A program made the translations under genes and the position numbers. Of a stretch of 64,000 nt of DNA, positions 23,531-35,258 are shown piece after piece. Below the pieces are notes generated by a model. It worked only from the letters and a program-made list of their open reading frames with translations. It did not search any database and was not told where the DNA came from. The stretch is from NCBI GenBank assembly GCA_013399115.1, contig VXAA01002152.1:51347-115346 (forward strand). Reading direction: 5' to 3'. Within the stretch, counting starts at the first letter, position 1, and every line of letters starts with the position of its first letter. The stretch comes from Anseranas semipalmata. Taxonomy: Eukaryota; Chordata; Aves; Anseriformes; Anseranatidae.

Positions 23531-26411
23531 CAACTATCGATTTTACAGAATGCAGACTGGACTACTAGGGAAAGAGATCTTGACTGAGTAATCACATTTA
23601 AGACAGTGGCTTATGTATATGCAGTAGAGCATTTTCAAAAGAAATGTCACGTTTTTAAACTATGTGCCACAACCATATTTAATAGAAAGCCATCAAGTTT
23701 TTTGGTGCCGTGAGTCTTTGTAATAGAAGCATTTGTTTTTGTATTAGGCTATAATGGCTCTGCAAGAGCTGTCAGGATTTATCACATCAAAAATCCATGC
23801 ACTAAAAAGGAGTGGCTGCCCAAAGAGGGTTTGGTACTTTACGGACATTAGAATCTATTCCGTTAATGATAGCACACATTTGTGCACTTGGGTTTTGTGG
23901 CTTAGATTGATCACATTGCAGTATTGCCCATTCTTTCCAAGAGGCTTTTGTTGGGGCATTTCAAGAGCAGCTCCACAAACAACAAGAGTAAGCGTTTAGG
24001 AGCAGTCAGATGAGAGAGATTCAGGTGCCAGGAGCCCCATCAAAACCCGAAGCAGCCGTGACATCCAGCTCTGCAGGGAGTTGCTCTCAGCGCATCAATG
24101 TCTAGTTGAATGTTTTGTGTACAACCTGACTCAGCAGCACGTTGAGAGCGTGAAATCATGCAGCATCCTGGGTTCAGAAGAACTGTTAACTGACGCCACG
24201 GTTTTCCACTGTGAGGTTGCCTGAGATACCAGCAAGTGACATTCCTGAAGTGTTCGCTGACCCATGCAGTTCCTGGGGATGAAGCCACATGCAAAGGTGT
24301 TTGTGTCCCAGGAACCAGCAATAGCTTAGTAACTGCTTTTTGTGAACATTCATCAGGGCAAGAATTATCTTTTTCCCCTACTTTCCAGTATCTCGTTTAT
24401 TTCTGCATAGCCCTGGTTGAGAACAAATGAAGATATACATCCTTTAAAGTGCTCTGTATGTTTTCTCCTCGATGCCAAGAAACACAGGATCTTGAGTTTG
24501 ACAAAAGACCATCTTGACGAATAATTAAACTATCTTCCAGCAACTGCAAAACCTGTATGTTTCTCCAAACTTTTGAGAAAGTCAACTTCTGTTTAAAAAG
24601 TTATTTAGGCTCAACAATCTTTCAGTAGGAGGAAATACTGCAAGTAGAAGAAAAACAAAGCTCAAAACCAAACAGTCCACCCAACAGTTAAAGAATTCTT
24701 ATTTTGCCCTCTGAAACTAGATGAAAATTATTAGATACATCATAACACGTTGTATGTAGAACCCTGATCCCTTTAATTGCATCAATAGCAAGGACTGTCA
24801 ACACAGTTTCAAAATATTTCAAAGCAAATTAAACTACCAGTAAGTCACACTCAGCTTGCCACTGTCACATATACATGTGGCTTGAAGACAGAAACCTGGA
24901 AAGAAGGGGCTCTACAAGAAGAATTAATTGAATAAAATGACTAAGTGAAGATCTCTTCAGTAAAGGCAGTGTCCCGAAATAGCTGAAGCACAAATAGCAA
25001 GAGGCCGAACATGGCTGGTTTTAAATGGAGTACAAAACTATTGAAGTGTGCCTAAAGCAGCAAAAGATGGGTGGATTTCTGGGGATGAAGCAGAAGGGGA
25101 AAAAAGACATTGCTTTTGAGCTGTTTGAAATTAAAGGTATTGCACATTTGCCTAAGCTGACTCTACCGAACTCAGTGGTATTGAACTCACAGAAAATCCA
25201 TCCTGTCGTGTTAGGATACCGATTTTCTATTCTGTATGTTAGCACATACCATTAGCAAGAATTCACATCTGCACAGACCAGATTTTACTGCAACGTCAAA
25301 CCAAGACCAAGGCTTTGCTGCAAGAAAGATGCACTGCTGTAAGAAACGAGAAGAGTTTCAGTTGTGTGTAGATCTCTGACGACATGCACACCAGATTGTA
25401 GCATCAGAAAGTGGGAACAGACACAGCGAAGCACTGGTCATTCCTTGGGGATGTTCTCAAACAAGGGGCAACATCTTAATCCCCCTGAAAGTCAATGGCA
25501 GAAATCTTGCTTGACTTAAGGAATCGGGACCTTGGTTTCTTATAACTCGTAGCATCTTGTGTCCAGTGAAATACATACACACACACTCCTGATCCTTATT
25601 ATGTATAGAGCTGTTTTACAGTGTACACTGTGTACACTTCACATGCATTTACAATGTCACAATCAGAAGAGCCAGGCCCAACAGTATGCATTTTTACCAG
25701 TGATACACATTTTAATGGAGGAGGGGACGGGGGACGGGAATCTCAACTAGATTTCAGCTATACAGCTTTCAAAGTCACACTCATTTCTTTGTATGTTAAC
25801 AGTCTTCTCTTTTCCAGCTAGCTATGGTTTTCCTTTCTCCCAACTACCAACCAGTTGTCTCAAGGGTACCAGCCAGCCTTGGATCATCATCAGTCTATTG
25901 AAATAAAACTGTTAATTGTAGGTGCAAATGAAATCTAAAGCTGGTAAATACACATCAGACAGATGGACTTAGAAGCCCAACCTGAGTGTCCTACCTACAT
26001 CAATACTTTGGCAGCACTACTGCCATACATTTATGTTTTCATTCACAACATTTTTGCCAAGTTTGTTTTAAAGCTACCAAACTTTTTTGTAGAACACCTA
26101 CTTCCCTTACGCACCGAGACCAGTGAAAGAAACACCTGGCAAGGTGACTCGTAGAAGAAAAGTGAAGCAGGTAACATTCAGCTTAAGAAGGGCATCGCAT
26201 ACAGACCAATACCTTACTAGTCTACAACTGTGGGAGAGTTTGGATCCACATCTGAGCTTTGTGACAGTTCTCACTTGCCCGAGTGCTCACACAACAAAAA
26301 CAAACAGCAACAACAGCAAAAAAAAAAAAAGCAGTCCTCCGAAGTTAGATCGAGTTAATGAGTTTTTTTCAAGGCTGTGCTGCTTCTACTCTGCTCCTGC
26401 CAATCACTGGA
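23531..26411. other. Non-coding DNA
   Basis: No gene recognised. A short G-rich minirepeat, GGGGACGGGGGACGGG (about 25725-25740), has three G-runs and is one short of a canonical G-quadruplex. Other frames (up to 97 codons) are unsupported. Confidence 0.55.
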
Positions 26412-26439
26412 GGGAGGGAAGAGGGGGGAAAAAAGGGGG
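26412..26439 (+). other. G-quadruplex-type motif
   Basis: Four G-runs (3, 3, 6 and 5 G) separated by A, AAGA and A6: every loop is 1-7 nt, which satisfies the canonical G4 pattern. It lies in non-coding DNA, followed by GACGACGAC. Confidence 0.75.
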
Positions 26440-28179
26440 ACGACGACAACAGTTTCAAAAGAGCTTGAGTTCAAACTTCAGTTCAAAGATTTAGGTCACT
26501 GCTTATCACTTTATCAATTACTCTTTGATTTAAAAGGCTTAAATATTTTTAAGTAAGGCCACTCCACTTACCACTTGCCTTTACTGAAGAGCAGGAGTAA
26601 CTTGTTCCACAGTTTGTGCAACAGGCTGTGCTGTGAGCAAAGCCCTGGGCATCGCGCTGTTTATCTCTGGGTTATGCTGAATTTCACCACCAAACATGCT
26701 GTTCGGCCAGTGTTTAGCAGGGTATTATTTCCCAGAGTGGTACTGACAGCTTACTAACAACAAAGTTTAATGGAGCAGGGCAAAGAAGACAGACATAACA
26801 AACACTCTATTGTCACAGTCCACCAGCTGATGAAATCTGGAAAATTATTTGCCTCTCCCACCCATGCCTTTATTCCTGCAATTGGAGGGTAGAGCAGATG
26901 GGGAAGGGTGAGAAAATATGTTACTATCTTCCCCCTTGGCTTCCTTTCCAGCTTCAGCAACGAAAAAATACGAGCTCTTTGATGTTCATGTAAACATTAA
27001 AATATACCTCTAACTCTGAATGAGATTTCAAGCAACAAAACATATGCAAAATGCAATTCTAGAGAGAAACTTAAAAAGTTTGTATCCAAAGTAAGTCCGG
27101 GGCCTGCTAAGCCAACAAGTGGCTGGTAAAGAGATTTAGGGGCAGAGACCTATGGGAGATGAAGGCTGGTAATCAGCCATGCTGGAAGATGACTCAGCTG
27201 AGCAGTCAGCCATCTAGGCAGGAAAAGAGAAAGCTATAGCACAGATAAAGTGCTTTAACACAAATGCTGGCTGCTGAGAGTTTTTGCCCTTGTTTTAAAA
27301 CCCTGGTAATTTGCTGAACATGAGTTTGTAAATACTCGAGGCAAAATGCTTCAGCAAACAAAGATTTTGAAGGCGGTTCTCACTTATTCAAAGGGGAAAA
27401 AAAACAAAAAACACAGCACCCAAGAACAAAAACCCTCAGACATAGCAAGTCCCCAGAAAGAAAGTGGAATAACAGAAGAGAGCAAAGTCTTTAGGAAGGC
27501 CAGTAACACTGTTCTTAATACTTACCATTTTTCCTATGAGTTTATTTTTAACCTCATTTTTAAGTGTGCATTTATACCCAATAACATATAGCGTTAATAA
27601 CAGAACTTCCTCCAGCTGGTATAGGATAGCACCGGGTACATCACCAGGATGCAGCATTACTGTTGGGTGATTCTGCTCTCCGATCCCAGCTCTTCCCGAT
27701 GTGCCTGCTAACACGCTGAATGGTGCACGCTGTATGCACGTGGGCCAGCCTGGTCTCAGCTGGCAGCCCACCAGCTTCCCCAGCCACTGTCACTCCTCGT
27801 GCAAGTGCTTCTGTGTGCTTCCAGTGAGAAGCCAGAGAAGAGAGCTCAGATTACAGTACCCTTACCAGTTGGTTAAATCCGCTTATTTCCTTACCTGTGC
27901 TTGATGTCTAACTTACAGCATGCAGGAGCAGTGGGTGTGGATAGATGCATGATACATGCAGGTTCTACTACAGGCTTGAGCCTACCTGAAGCTGTTTATA
28001 CAGGTGTACTGCAAGATTTGCCTGTCAGTTGAAATAAATCATTCATTAGTTAGTAAATCCACTGACACCCAGGGCCAGTCAAGTTCTGTGGTGTGAATTC
28101 CAGGTAAGAGGTAGTTAAGCAGTGTCCTGATGAAGTATTTCAGCCATTTAATAAGCATGCTGGGCGCCTGGTTATCGCA
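26440..28179. other. Non-coding DNA, no named feature
   Basis: The longest frame (27436-27771, minus, 111 codons) has no recognisable domain. Nothing else supported. Confidence 0.55.
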
Positions 28180-28201
28180 TGTCTCACAGGTGTCTCACAG
28201 G
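28180..28201 (+). repeat. Perfect 11-bp tandem duplication
   Basis: TGTCTCACAGG occurs twice head to tail with no mismatch, a recent-looking short duplication. Confidence 0.95.
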
Positions 28202-31200
28202 CTAGATTAGAGGAAGCCTAAGGAAGAAAGTCAGTAAGGTTCACAGACTTGCTTCATGACTCAGATTACACCCACAGGAAAAAAAGAAAGAATCTAAGTC
28301 ATAGGACCAGACTCTGATCTTAGCCCTGACAAAGATCAAGACTGCCAAGGAAACTGAAACAGAGAACAGCATGAGTGATTTTGTCTAGCATGGCTGCTTG
28401 TAATAACTGTAGAAAATAGATTTTGCAAGTGTTTCAGGCTCCATGCCTGAAGTGTGAGGCACTCTTCAGCTAACATGCGCCTCCAGAGGGCTGCACAGTG
28501 AGGCAGGACGACTTCTGCAAGATGAAGGGTGCAACGATCCACAGAGCACTGAGGGCAGAGCCAAGGCGGAAGGTGTCAGGCAATCTTGTCAGCTGCAGCT
28601 GGACCATGAAGATCTACTCCTGTTAGCAGTGATGGAGGGGAGCAGGATTCATAAAACTCCCTTGAAAGGATGCTCCTCAAAACACAGGAAAAGGAAGAGC
28701 AGCCCTGAGAAGTCTAGCAGCCTAAGACAGACCCAGCAATACACTTACCTGGTATGAGTCTCTCAAGAGGTACTTTATGAGGGCTGTGACCAAAAAGTGC
28801 CTCTTAAAACGCACAGGTTTTTAAGCCAGTCTTGTGATTTCAAAGCCTGATTCATATACGCCAAGTTCCAGGAACTGGCAACGTTTCACATGTAGGCAAC
28901 TGAACAAACATACAAGTTTTGCTGGACTTCTATACTTTCCTGATACAAATGATATAAGCATCCAGAATAGTTGAAAAGGACTTCAGAGTCTAATTTTCAC
29001 AAGCATGTAGAAAAAAAACACCGCAATACTATGTGTTTAATGCTACTTAGCACTGTATAATTTCCTTTACGCAACACTGATTCATCATTATGTTCTTAAT
29101 TTTTTTTATAAAGATCAAAGGAAAAAAACTACAGTCTTACTGTTAAAAGAAATATGCTTCTGCTTGCAAAGATCTATCGCTAAGCACCATCCTACAGAAT
29201 AAATTATTTTAATCTTATTTTTTATTGCTCCTTGAATGCAAAGAGCAGAATAAGAGATTACTCCTCATTTATAATGAGCTAAAGTGAAGCATACAACATA
29301 TTTAAAAAATAGAAGAGTTCTTTCTCCTTCCTTGGGCATACATATACAAAACTGTGAGGGAGAGAAACATGTACCCTATTGTTATCTATAGAAAGAACTG
29401 TGAAAAAGGATTAATAGTTAACAAGGATAACATTGAAAAGGCAACACCTGCTCAAAAAGAGTCTCTTGGGAAGACTTACTCCTTCAGAAATACATGATGG
29501 GAATAAGTTGAGACAGACAACGGCTAGTCTTGGGATGCATGAAAAACTGATTGATTGTACCTTGTTCCAAACCACCGGTTTTCATTACTGACATAAATCA
29601 AGGCAAGAAGGCAGCTTACTAAGTCTTGAAAGACAGTAAAAACACCATTGAAAGAAACTGGCAGTTAGAGTTAGCAGGGAATGTTGTGTCCAGAAATACC
29701 AGATGCCTTTACAAAAATAAGGTATGTTTTGCTAAGCAATGTCTGAAAAGTGCTTTGCAGCCAAACGGAGCTTGATCTTTATTTAACAGTTGAGCAACAG
29801 AGGTCCTTATTATTTAATTAAACACTCATTCCAACCCACATTTATTTAAAAAGCCTAAAACTAAGTGATTCTGCTGCAAGCCAAGTGCGTGAAATGGAAA
29901 GGGTTTATTCATATAAGGCTAGGAGTCATGAGTGAAGCAATGATTTTACCATAAGAAGCATTTTCTGCTAAACAAGGAGGTACTGTGGAACATGAAGTCC
30001 AGACTAGCTAGTTAAACAAAATGGCCTTTTGACTGGAAAACCATTTCTGTGCCACGCTTACGGAGGGACATTTCACTCTTGTTTTGCTGGTTTGTGGTCA
30101 CTAGTCCTCATTCCCATGAGTATGGCATCCCTCTATCAGGCACGGCACATCTACCAATAATTCTTCGGCAACAGCTGAAAAATCTGACTTGATTTGCCAG
30201 GGAAGCCTTGTACTTTTCAATTATTCCTTTCATTTATTCGCTAGCTCTCTATTTATTAAAAATATCCCAACTTGCCCCTTTCCAAGCAGTCACGTGCTCT
30301 TCACACAAACACAGAAAACATTTTGCAGATAATGTGACTAAGTAGCTGCCTTTGAAGCCGGCTAGTGCGTTTCCTCAAGCATGAACATTTACTTTTAATG
30401 TCCAAGCCAAGCCTCAAACTAAGTGCCTGATCTTCCTGCAATCCCTCACGCTGCAGCTGAGCCCATCAGTCTTCACCTCCATCCCCGACGGGGACGTACC
30501 CACCTTCTGGGCATTCCCTCCCCACAGGAAAGCAGAGCCCTCCACAACTCAGAAACTGGTGCAGAAACTGATACAAACCAAAGAGAAGCTCCATGGATCA
30601 TACAAAAAAATACCGGAAAGAGACATGGTGTGCATTTTGGAGTCTCTAATGAGCACAGTATCATTAAGCATGCAAGACCTAATAAGCACAAAAAGGAAAT
30701 AACCAGGCATTGCCACAACAGGAAACACGCCGGAGTCCGGCTTAAACTGGAGCTGGCTGGGAAGTGAGCTATTGTCAGAAGCACAGTGTTAAAAATGCTC
30801 TGATACTGCTAACTGCCTTAAGCAAGCTGGTGTAGTGGGGAAAAACAAACAAACGCACGCACACACAGACTGGTTTGCTTATTTCAAGGGAAGCAGCTCA
30901 GAAACAGTCTAAATCCAGAATATGCACACCCTACAGTACACTGTTGTTCCACTGAAGCAGACAGAAGTAGTAACAAGTCAAGTCAAAGGACAGGTTTATT
31001 TACAAATATGTATAATACACACTCACACCTCTAGATGTGCCTGCTTTAAATCTTACTGGGGTTATGCATACCTTGCTGAAGATACCGTAACTTAATTCGC
31101 ACAGGGCACATCCTTAGCTTCATTTTCACATCCTTTATAGCCTTCTGTCAAACTACTACATTGCAGAATTAGCACAAATTTGTGGGGAAATTTTAAGGCT
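28202..31200. other. AT-rich non-coding DNA
   Basis: No gene or repeat family recognised. Short CA/CAAA-like repeat near 30846-30868. Frames at 30423-30784 (103-114 codons, both strands) overlap and have no family resemblance. Confidence 0.55.
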
Positions 31201-31205
31201 GGAGA

Positions 31206-31634
31206 ATGGAGCTGGAAATCACCTTACTGCCAGTTTGTATGCTTGGCTACAGTTCTACAGTTTGTGAACTGTACCGACTTGGGCTGGTCCTACCTACAGG
31301 TCAATTTAAACTGACTCGTTCATCATTTTCCAAATGGCATTGGCATTCACCTGCATTGGACATGCTCTGCACTAGGAAAGCATTTACCAAAACATTTGCA
31401 TTCCTACTAACGTGGTTTTGGTTCCGTGATCCCGGCGGTCCTGCAAACCCATGCGCGTTGCGGCACACAGCTCTATCCAGCTTTGAGCCGAAATCTGTGG
31501 GCACCCTGCCCGCAGCAGTTCCTCTTCCCTGCCGCTCCATGGGAACGGACCCATTCAGTAGGCACGACATGGCCTGGGAGGCTACAGAACTGCCGACTGC
31601 AACAAATCTGAGGCCTCCCCTAGAGGAAAGGTAG
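31206..31634 (+). other. 142-codon open frame in CpG-bearing DNA, unsupported
   Basis: ATG-initiated frame of 142 codons. The 3' half (31420-31610) retains many CpGs (CCCGGCGGTCC, GCGCGTTGCGG, GCCGAAAT, CCCGCAG, AACGGACC). A 122-codon frame runs antisense over nearly the same bases, so low stop density explains both. No signal peptide, membrane segment or domain that I can identify. It is listed because it adjoins the CpG-retaining segment at 31890-32100, not because coding is likely. Confidence 0.1.
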
Positions 31635-31862
31635 CGAAACACATCTCTACGACAAAGCACAAGTAACATAGCACTAACTAGGTGCTGCTAAACCTCCCCT
31701 ATCATTTACCTCGTTAGTCTGTCTCTCAGACTATTTTTCCTTGTTGTTTTATAATTTGTGTAACACATAACTAAAAATTAAACATTAATACAAGTAAATG
31801 TCTGAGCAATTAAAAACAGAGTCACCAAGATTTCCAAGTGTGAGTCAGTGTGAAAGTAGGAA

Positions 31863-31870
31863 TATTTAAG
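31863..31870 (+). promoter_or_regulatory. TATA-like box
   Basis: TATTTAAG lies about 25-30 bases before the abrupt start of CpG-containing sequence (AAAGCGCACCCCCTGCGCGC). That is the right distance for a TATA element feeding a start near 31892-31898. AT-rich DNA makes such boxes common, so weight rests on position only. Confidence 0.2.
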
Positions 31871-31965
31871 TAGTAACAAAGCAGCAAAACTGAAAGCGCA
31901 CCCCCTGCGCGCTGGTGCTGCTCACTGGCAGTCGGCAGAAAGGGCGTCTTTACCATGGAGAGATC

Positions 31966-32073
31966 ATGGCGGTTCCATCATTTGGACCCGAAAACTTACT
32001 GTGCAGACTATTGGACGTGCAGAGAAATCCAGACGTAGATGCTTATTTCCTTCATCTTCCCAGTGTGAAATAG
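31966..32073 (+). CDS. Candidate small open reading frame, 35 codons
   Basis: The frame begins at ATGGCGG (also a YY1-type motif, often found at vertebrate start regions) and ends at TAG 32071-32073. The predicted peptide begins MAVPSFGPENLLCRLLDVQ and ends in FLHLPSVK. It is soluble, with no signal peptide or membrane segment, and I recognise no family. An upstream ATG at 31955, in a good context (TTTACCATGG), opens a different 27-codon frame. Roughly ten CpGs fall in 31890-32100, against almost none in the flanks. It could be a first exon, a microprotein gene, a decayed retrocopy or chance. A frame of 35 codons is not significant on its own. Confidence 0.18.
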   Translation: MAVPSFGPENLLCRLLDVQRNPDVDAYFLHLPSVK

Positions 32074-32639
32074 CAAGGCTCGGTGTATCAGAGCCGCATA
32101 CAGACAGCTCATTATATAAGTGACAACTATAATAACAAACTGAATAGAATGATAATATAATTCAAGAAATCTAATTGCTACTATGCAGGAAATTCATTTT
32201 CTAACAATACACAGAGAAAGCCGTCTCAATCACTAAACAAAAATCCACCCCCTTATAATTTTCTTTCATTTTCAATTTCACAAAAACGGCCTCAACTCCT
32301 CCTATAGACATCAGCACTTAACTAGTCAGTCAATCACCAGAATCAATCACCACACCTGCTGTCTCCATTGTTATTCCTTAAACAAAAACATAAGCACGGG
32401 AAAACATGTACTGACTAGAATCCACCAGGAGCACATTAAAAACCAAAAACAAAAATGTATTCTTGTGACTAAAATGAAATACCTTTTCAAAACTGTCAAG
32501 GAAAAATGAATCTTTCAGAGGAGAAAGAAAAATTCCCAAATTTACAAATAAAATATGTTAATTCAGTGACAAATAAAAATCATTTGAATGTGATATTTCT
32601 CTGAAAATAAAAACCCAACTCTTAATAGTTCTTTCCACT

Positions 32640-32830
32640 AATTATCCTCGTAACGCCTTGCCATGGAAAAATCAATGTTATTATTCTTACTTCAGAAATG
32701 GCAAAACCAGAAAGATCTCAATGTCAGAAATCTGCAGATCGGTAGAAAAGCTGGGAAAACAACTCACACCTCTGTCATTCCAATGCAGAGCTTTGATTTC
32801 TGGCCTGACTTTTAGAACAACAGAAAACAG
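32640..32830 (-). repeat. MIR-type SINE relic
   Basis: AATTATCCTCGTAACGCCTT, then ATGTTATTATTCTTACTTC, AGAAATGGCAAAACCAGAAAG, TCAGAAATCTGCAGA and CCAATGCAGAGCTTTGATTT, is collinear with the reverse complement of MIR ('aatcctcataacaaccct', 'attattatcccattttacagatg', 'gaaactgagg', 'gtcacacagc', and the terminal 'tccagtgctttaacc' part). About 180 bases, heavily diverged. Confidence 0.6.
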
Positions 32831-34500
32831 ATCTAAGACCAATTTCTAAGTATTCTGTAATAAACTCGGGCCTTTATATTCCTGAGTTTATTATTTTAAC
32901 TATTCTCATCCCTTAAAAGTCAGACACACAGGAAAAAAAAAAGTCCAAGATAAGGAAAGGAAATATAGGAAGTAGAAACACAATTTTCTACCAGCATACG
33001 AGTTGTGAACTTTCTGGATTCCAACCACAAATGAGAAGAATCATGATGAAGTAGCATTAATCAAATCTCTCCTTCTGTAGGTTTAACACTTCCTTATAGG
33101 TATGTCACCAAGGAGCAGATTCAACTGAGAAATGAGAGAATTAAGACACAAATCTCCGACAACACAGGGGGGTTCTATTTCTTTATGGCAGTATAGACAT
33201 CTTTTTTCTGTGCAGGTATACCAGCAATTTTCCCAGTGTTTCTGGGAAGAGCCAAGAACCCGCATCCCACAACGGCTTATCTCCAAATGATTTAAACAGA
33301 ACTTAAAATCTAATGAGGAGATGCCCTCTTGTACAAGTTGAACTAAAGCTAACATGGGAAAGAAGGCTGCCCCTTATCTGGTTTTGCGAGATAGGTTTGT
33401 CAGACGATATCCAAAACAATGCCTTGTTTCAGAGCTCCCTGCGTGACCTAACCACACCAACACGTTTTTGAGACGGTGATCATTTCGCACAACGATATCT
33501 CCAGCTCTGTACCGCAGTGAGTGCCAGCGGCAGCACCCAGGGCGTGAGCATCCCACGCTGCAATGTGGTGAGCATCACAGGCTCCTGGGGGCACCGTCCC
33601 GCAGGTCCCCAGCAGCAGGGACTGGTGCAGCTCTTACCCAGCAGCATGCAAGTGAGAGCAGCATTCGGCATCTTGACCTCAGTGGTCACCTGACCTTTAT
33701 TTCATGGTCACAGCAGAGGACTGTGCAGAGAAGCAACATACACAGCACTTTTACAGTCAATGGCACCTCAGCACAAGTTGACACAGCTATAAAACAGGCT
33801 CTTCTACAACCTCCTGAATCAGCTTTTTCATGAAGGAAATCCATATTGTATAACTACATAAGGAATCGTCTTTTCAAAGCGTACCATGTATTTTTTTCCA
33901 CATCCTGACAACAAAAAGGGTATTTCCAATTAAATATCCTAACTTCCGTATTAGAAAATTATGAATGCTTTACTGCAAGGCATAGTCACTGGAATGGCAC
34001 AAAAAAGGACAATTCCCTTCCCACGAAAAAAGCAGTATCTAAACATCCCAGAAAGCACTTCTTCAGCCAGCATTGGGCTCCTAAGAGCAGTGCATATTGC
34101 AAATGAGTTTTACTTCTCTTTAGCAATTGTCAATACAAATTTGTCAATAGAATGCAGAAATTTTAGATATTTTAAGTGTTATGTTTCTCTCAACCTTCAT
34201 TAGGGTGGGCCAAAAAAATCCCATTGGTCTGTTGATTTGATATATAAGTTATACAGCAAATCTTGTTTTAGCCAGTCTTGGAAGCGTTAATGAGCTAATT
34301 TATACTTTGCCATAAACATCACAAAAACAACACTGCGGGTGCTACCTGACAGCTGGTAACATGAAGGTGTTTAACTCCACATGACTCCTTAGAAATAGCA
34401 TGCTGTAGCTGGACCCAACACCAACTGCATTTCCCCATGACCCCTCCATCCCTAATGGCAGCGTGTCAGACCCAAGGACTACACGCACCGATCAACTAAA
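32831..34500. other. Non-coding DNA, no named feature
   Basis: No gene or repeat identified. Frames of 60-90 codons near 33.1-33.7 kb are unsupported. A CpG-containing stretch at 33490-33605 is short. Confidence 0.55.
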
Positions 34501-34688
34501 AAAGAACAGCTCATGGGAATGCGTCAGATCCGCCGGAGGATGCACAAAGCTTGTTGGATTCAGATGCAATTTCTTTTCATGCCAGTGAAGGCTCTTACTC
34601 AAAAAACAAATCCATGTATCACTTCCTGACCGGGCTGCTGGGCAGGGTATCCTGCTACAGGGTGGAGCATTAAATTGTTCAAGAAAAA

Positions 34689-34707
34689 CACTGGCTGGCA
34701 GCCAGTG
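34689..34707. promoter_or_regulatory. 19-bp perfect palindrome with NFI-type dimer site
   Basis: CACTGGCTGGCAGCCAGTG has 9-bp arms around a single G. It contains TGGC-N5-GCCA, the spacing of a full NFI dimer site. It lies in a non-repetitive 300-bp block (34500-34810) that also holds two further perfect inverted repeats. Confidence 0.45.
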
Positions 34708-34750
34708 GAAATTTCATGTTTTATGGATCAGGCTGATATTCTGCCATGAT

Positions 34751-34800
34751 TCATCAGCTTCAGCAGCCACTGATGATGTGTATATGTGGCATGTGCCACA
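34751..34800. repeat. Two consecutive perfect inverted repeats
   Basis: TCATCAG (34751-34757) pairs with CTGATGA (34770-34776) across a 12-nt loop. TGTGGCA-TG-TGCCACA follows at 34785-34800 with 7-bp arms. With the 19-bp palindrome 44 bp upstream, three perfect hairpins occupy about 110 bases. Confidence 0.75.
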
Positions 34801-35036
34801 GGATGTGTTTTCTGCTACAGTAAAATTTGCCTATAAAATCTTTTGTCCTTTCTAATGGGTTTAGCCTAGGCTTAGCTAGAGAATACAGGAGGATCTAACA
34901 GCAGCATACACTTCTTTGAAGGGCAGTTATGAAGACAGAGCTAAACTCTTCGCTTAGTAACAAGTAGTGTGACATTGGGCAACAAATTCCAGGTGGCAAT
35001 TGAGGCTTGCGTGATAGGTGTAGATATTTAGGGGTT

Positions 35037-35054
35037 AAAAAAAAAAAAAAAAAA
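35037..35054. repeat. Poly(A) tract, 18 A
   Basis: Homopolymer directly before the CR1 fragment on the same strand. CR1 elements end in short tandem octamers, not poly(A), so the tract is not this CR1's own tail. Confidence 0.9.
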
Positions 35055-35055
35055 G

Positions 35056-35258
35056 CCTTCAGCAGGAGGTTACCCTGGACAACCTGGAAGAGGTTAGCCC
35101 CACAGCAGTTACCCAAGGAGAGTGAAATGTCCATCCTTGGAGTTTTTCAGGATGCAGCTCGACAAAACTATAGCTGGCCCAATGGCAACTGTTCTGCCTC
35201 CACAGGGACGCCAGACTACACGCCCTTTCCAGCCAACATCTGATTCCAGGATTTTATG
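35056..35258 (+). mobile_element. CR1 LINE 3' fragment
   Basis: AGGAGGTTACCCTGGACAAC, TGGAAGAGGTTAGC, then TCCATCCTTGGAGTTTTTCA, then CTTTCCAGCCAACATCTGATT and a tail GATTCCAGGATTTTATG, follows the 3' end of avian CR1 ('tccatccttggagatattca', 'cccttccaacc', terminal 'attctatg' octamers). It is 5'-truncated like nearly all CR1 copies, lacks ORFs and is strongly diverged. This is the clearest pointer to a bird or close relative. Confidence 0.85.

Noticed and set aside
28749..28783. Minus-strand 35-nt segment between GGTCACAG and CCAG|GTAAGTG
   Set aside because: Good donor, but only 35 nt, open in two frames, with no partner exon; decoy splice pairs are frequent.
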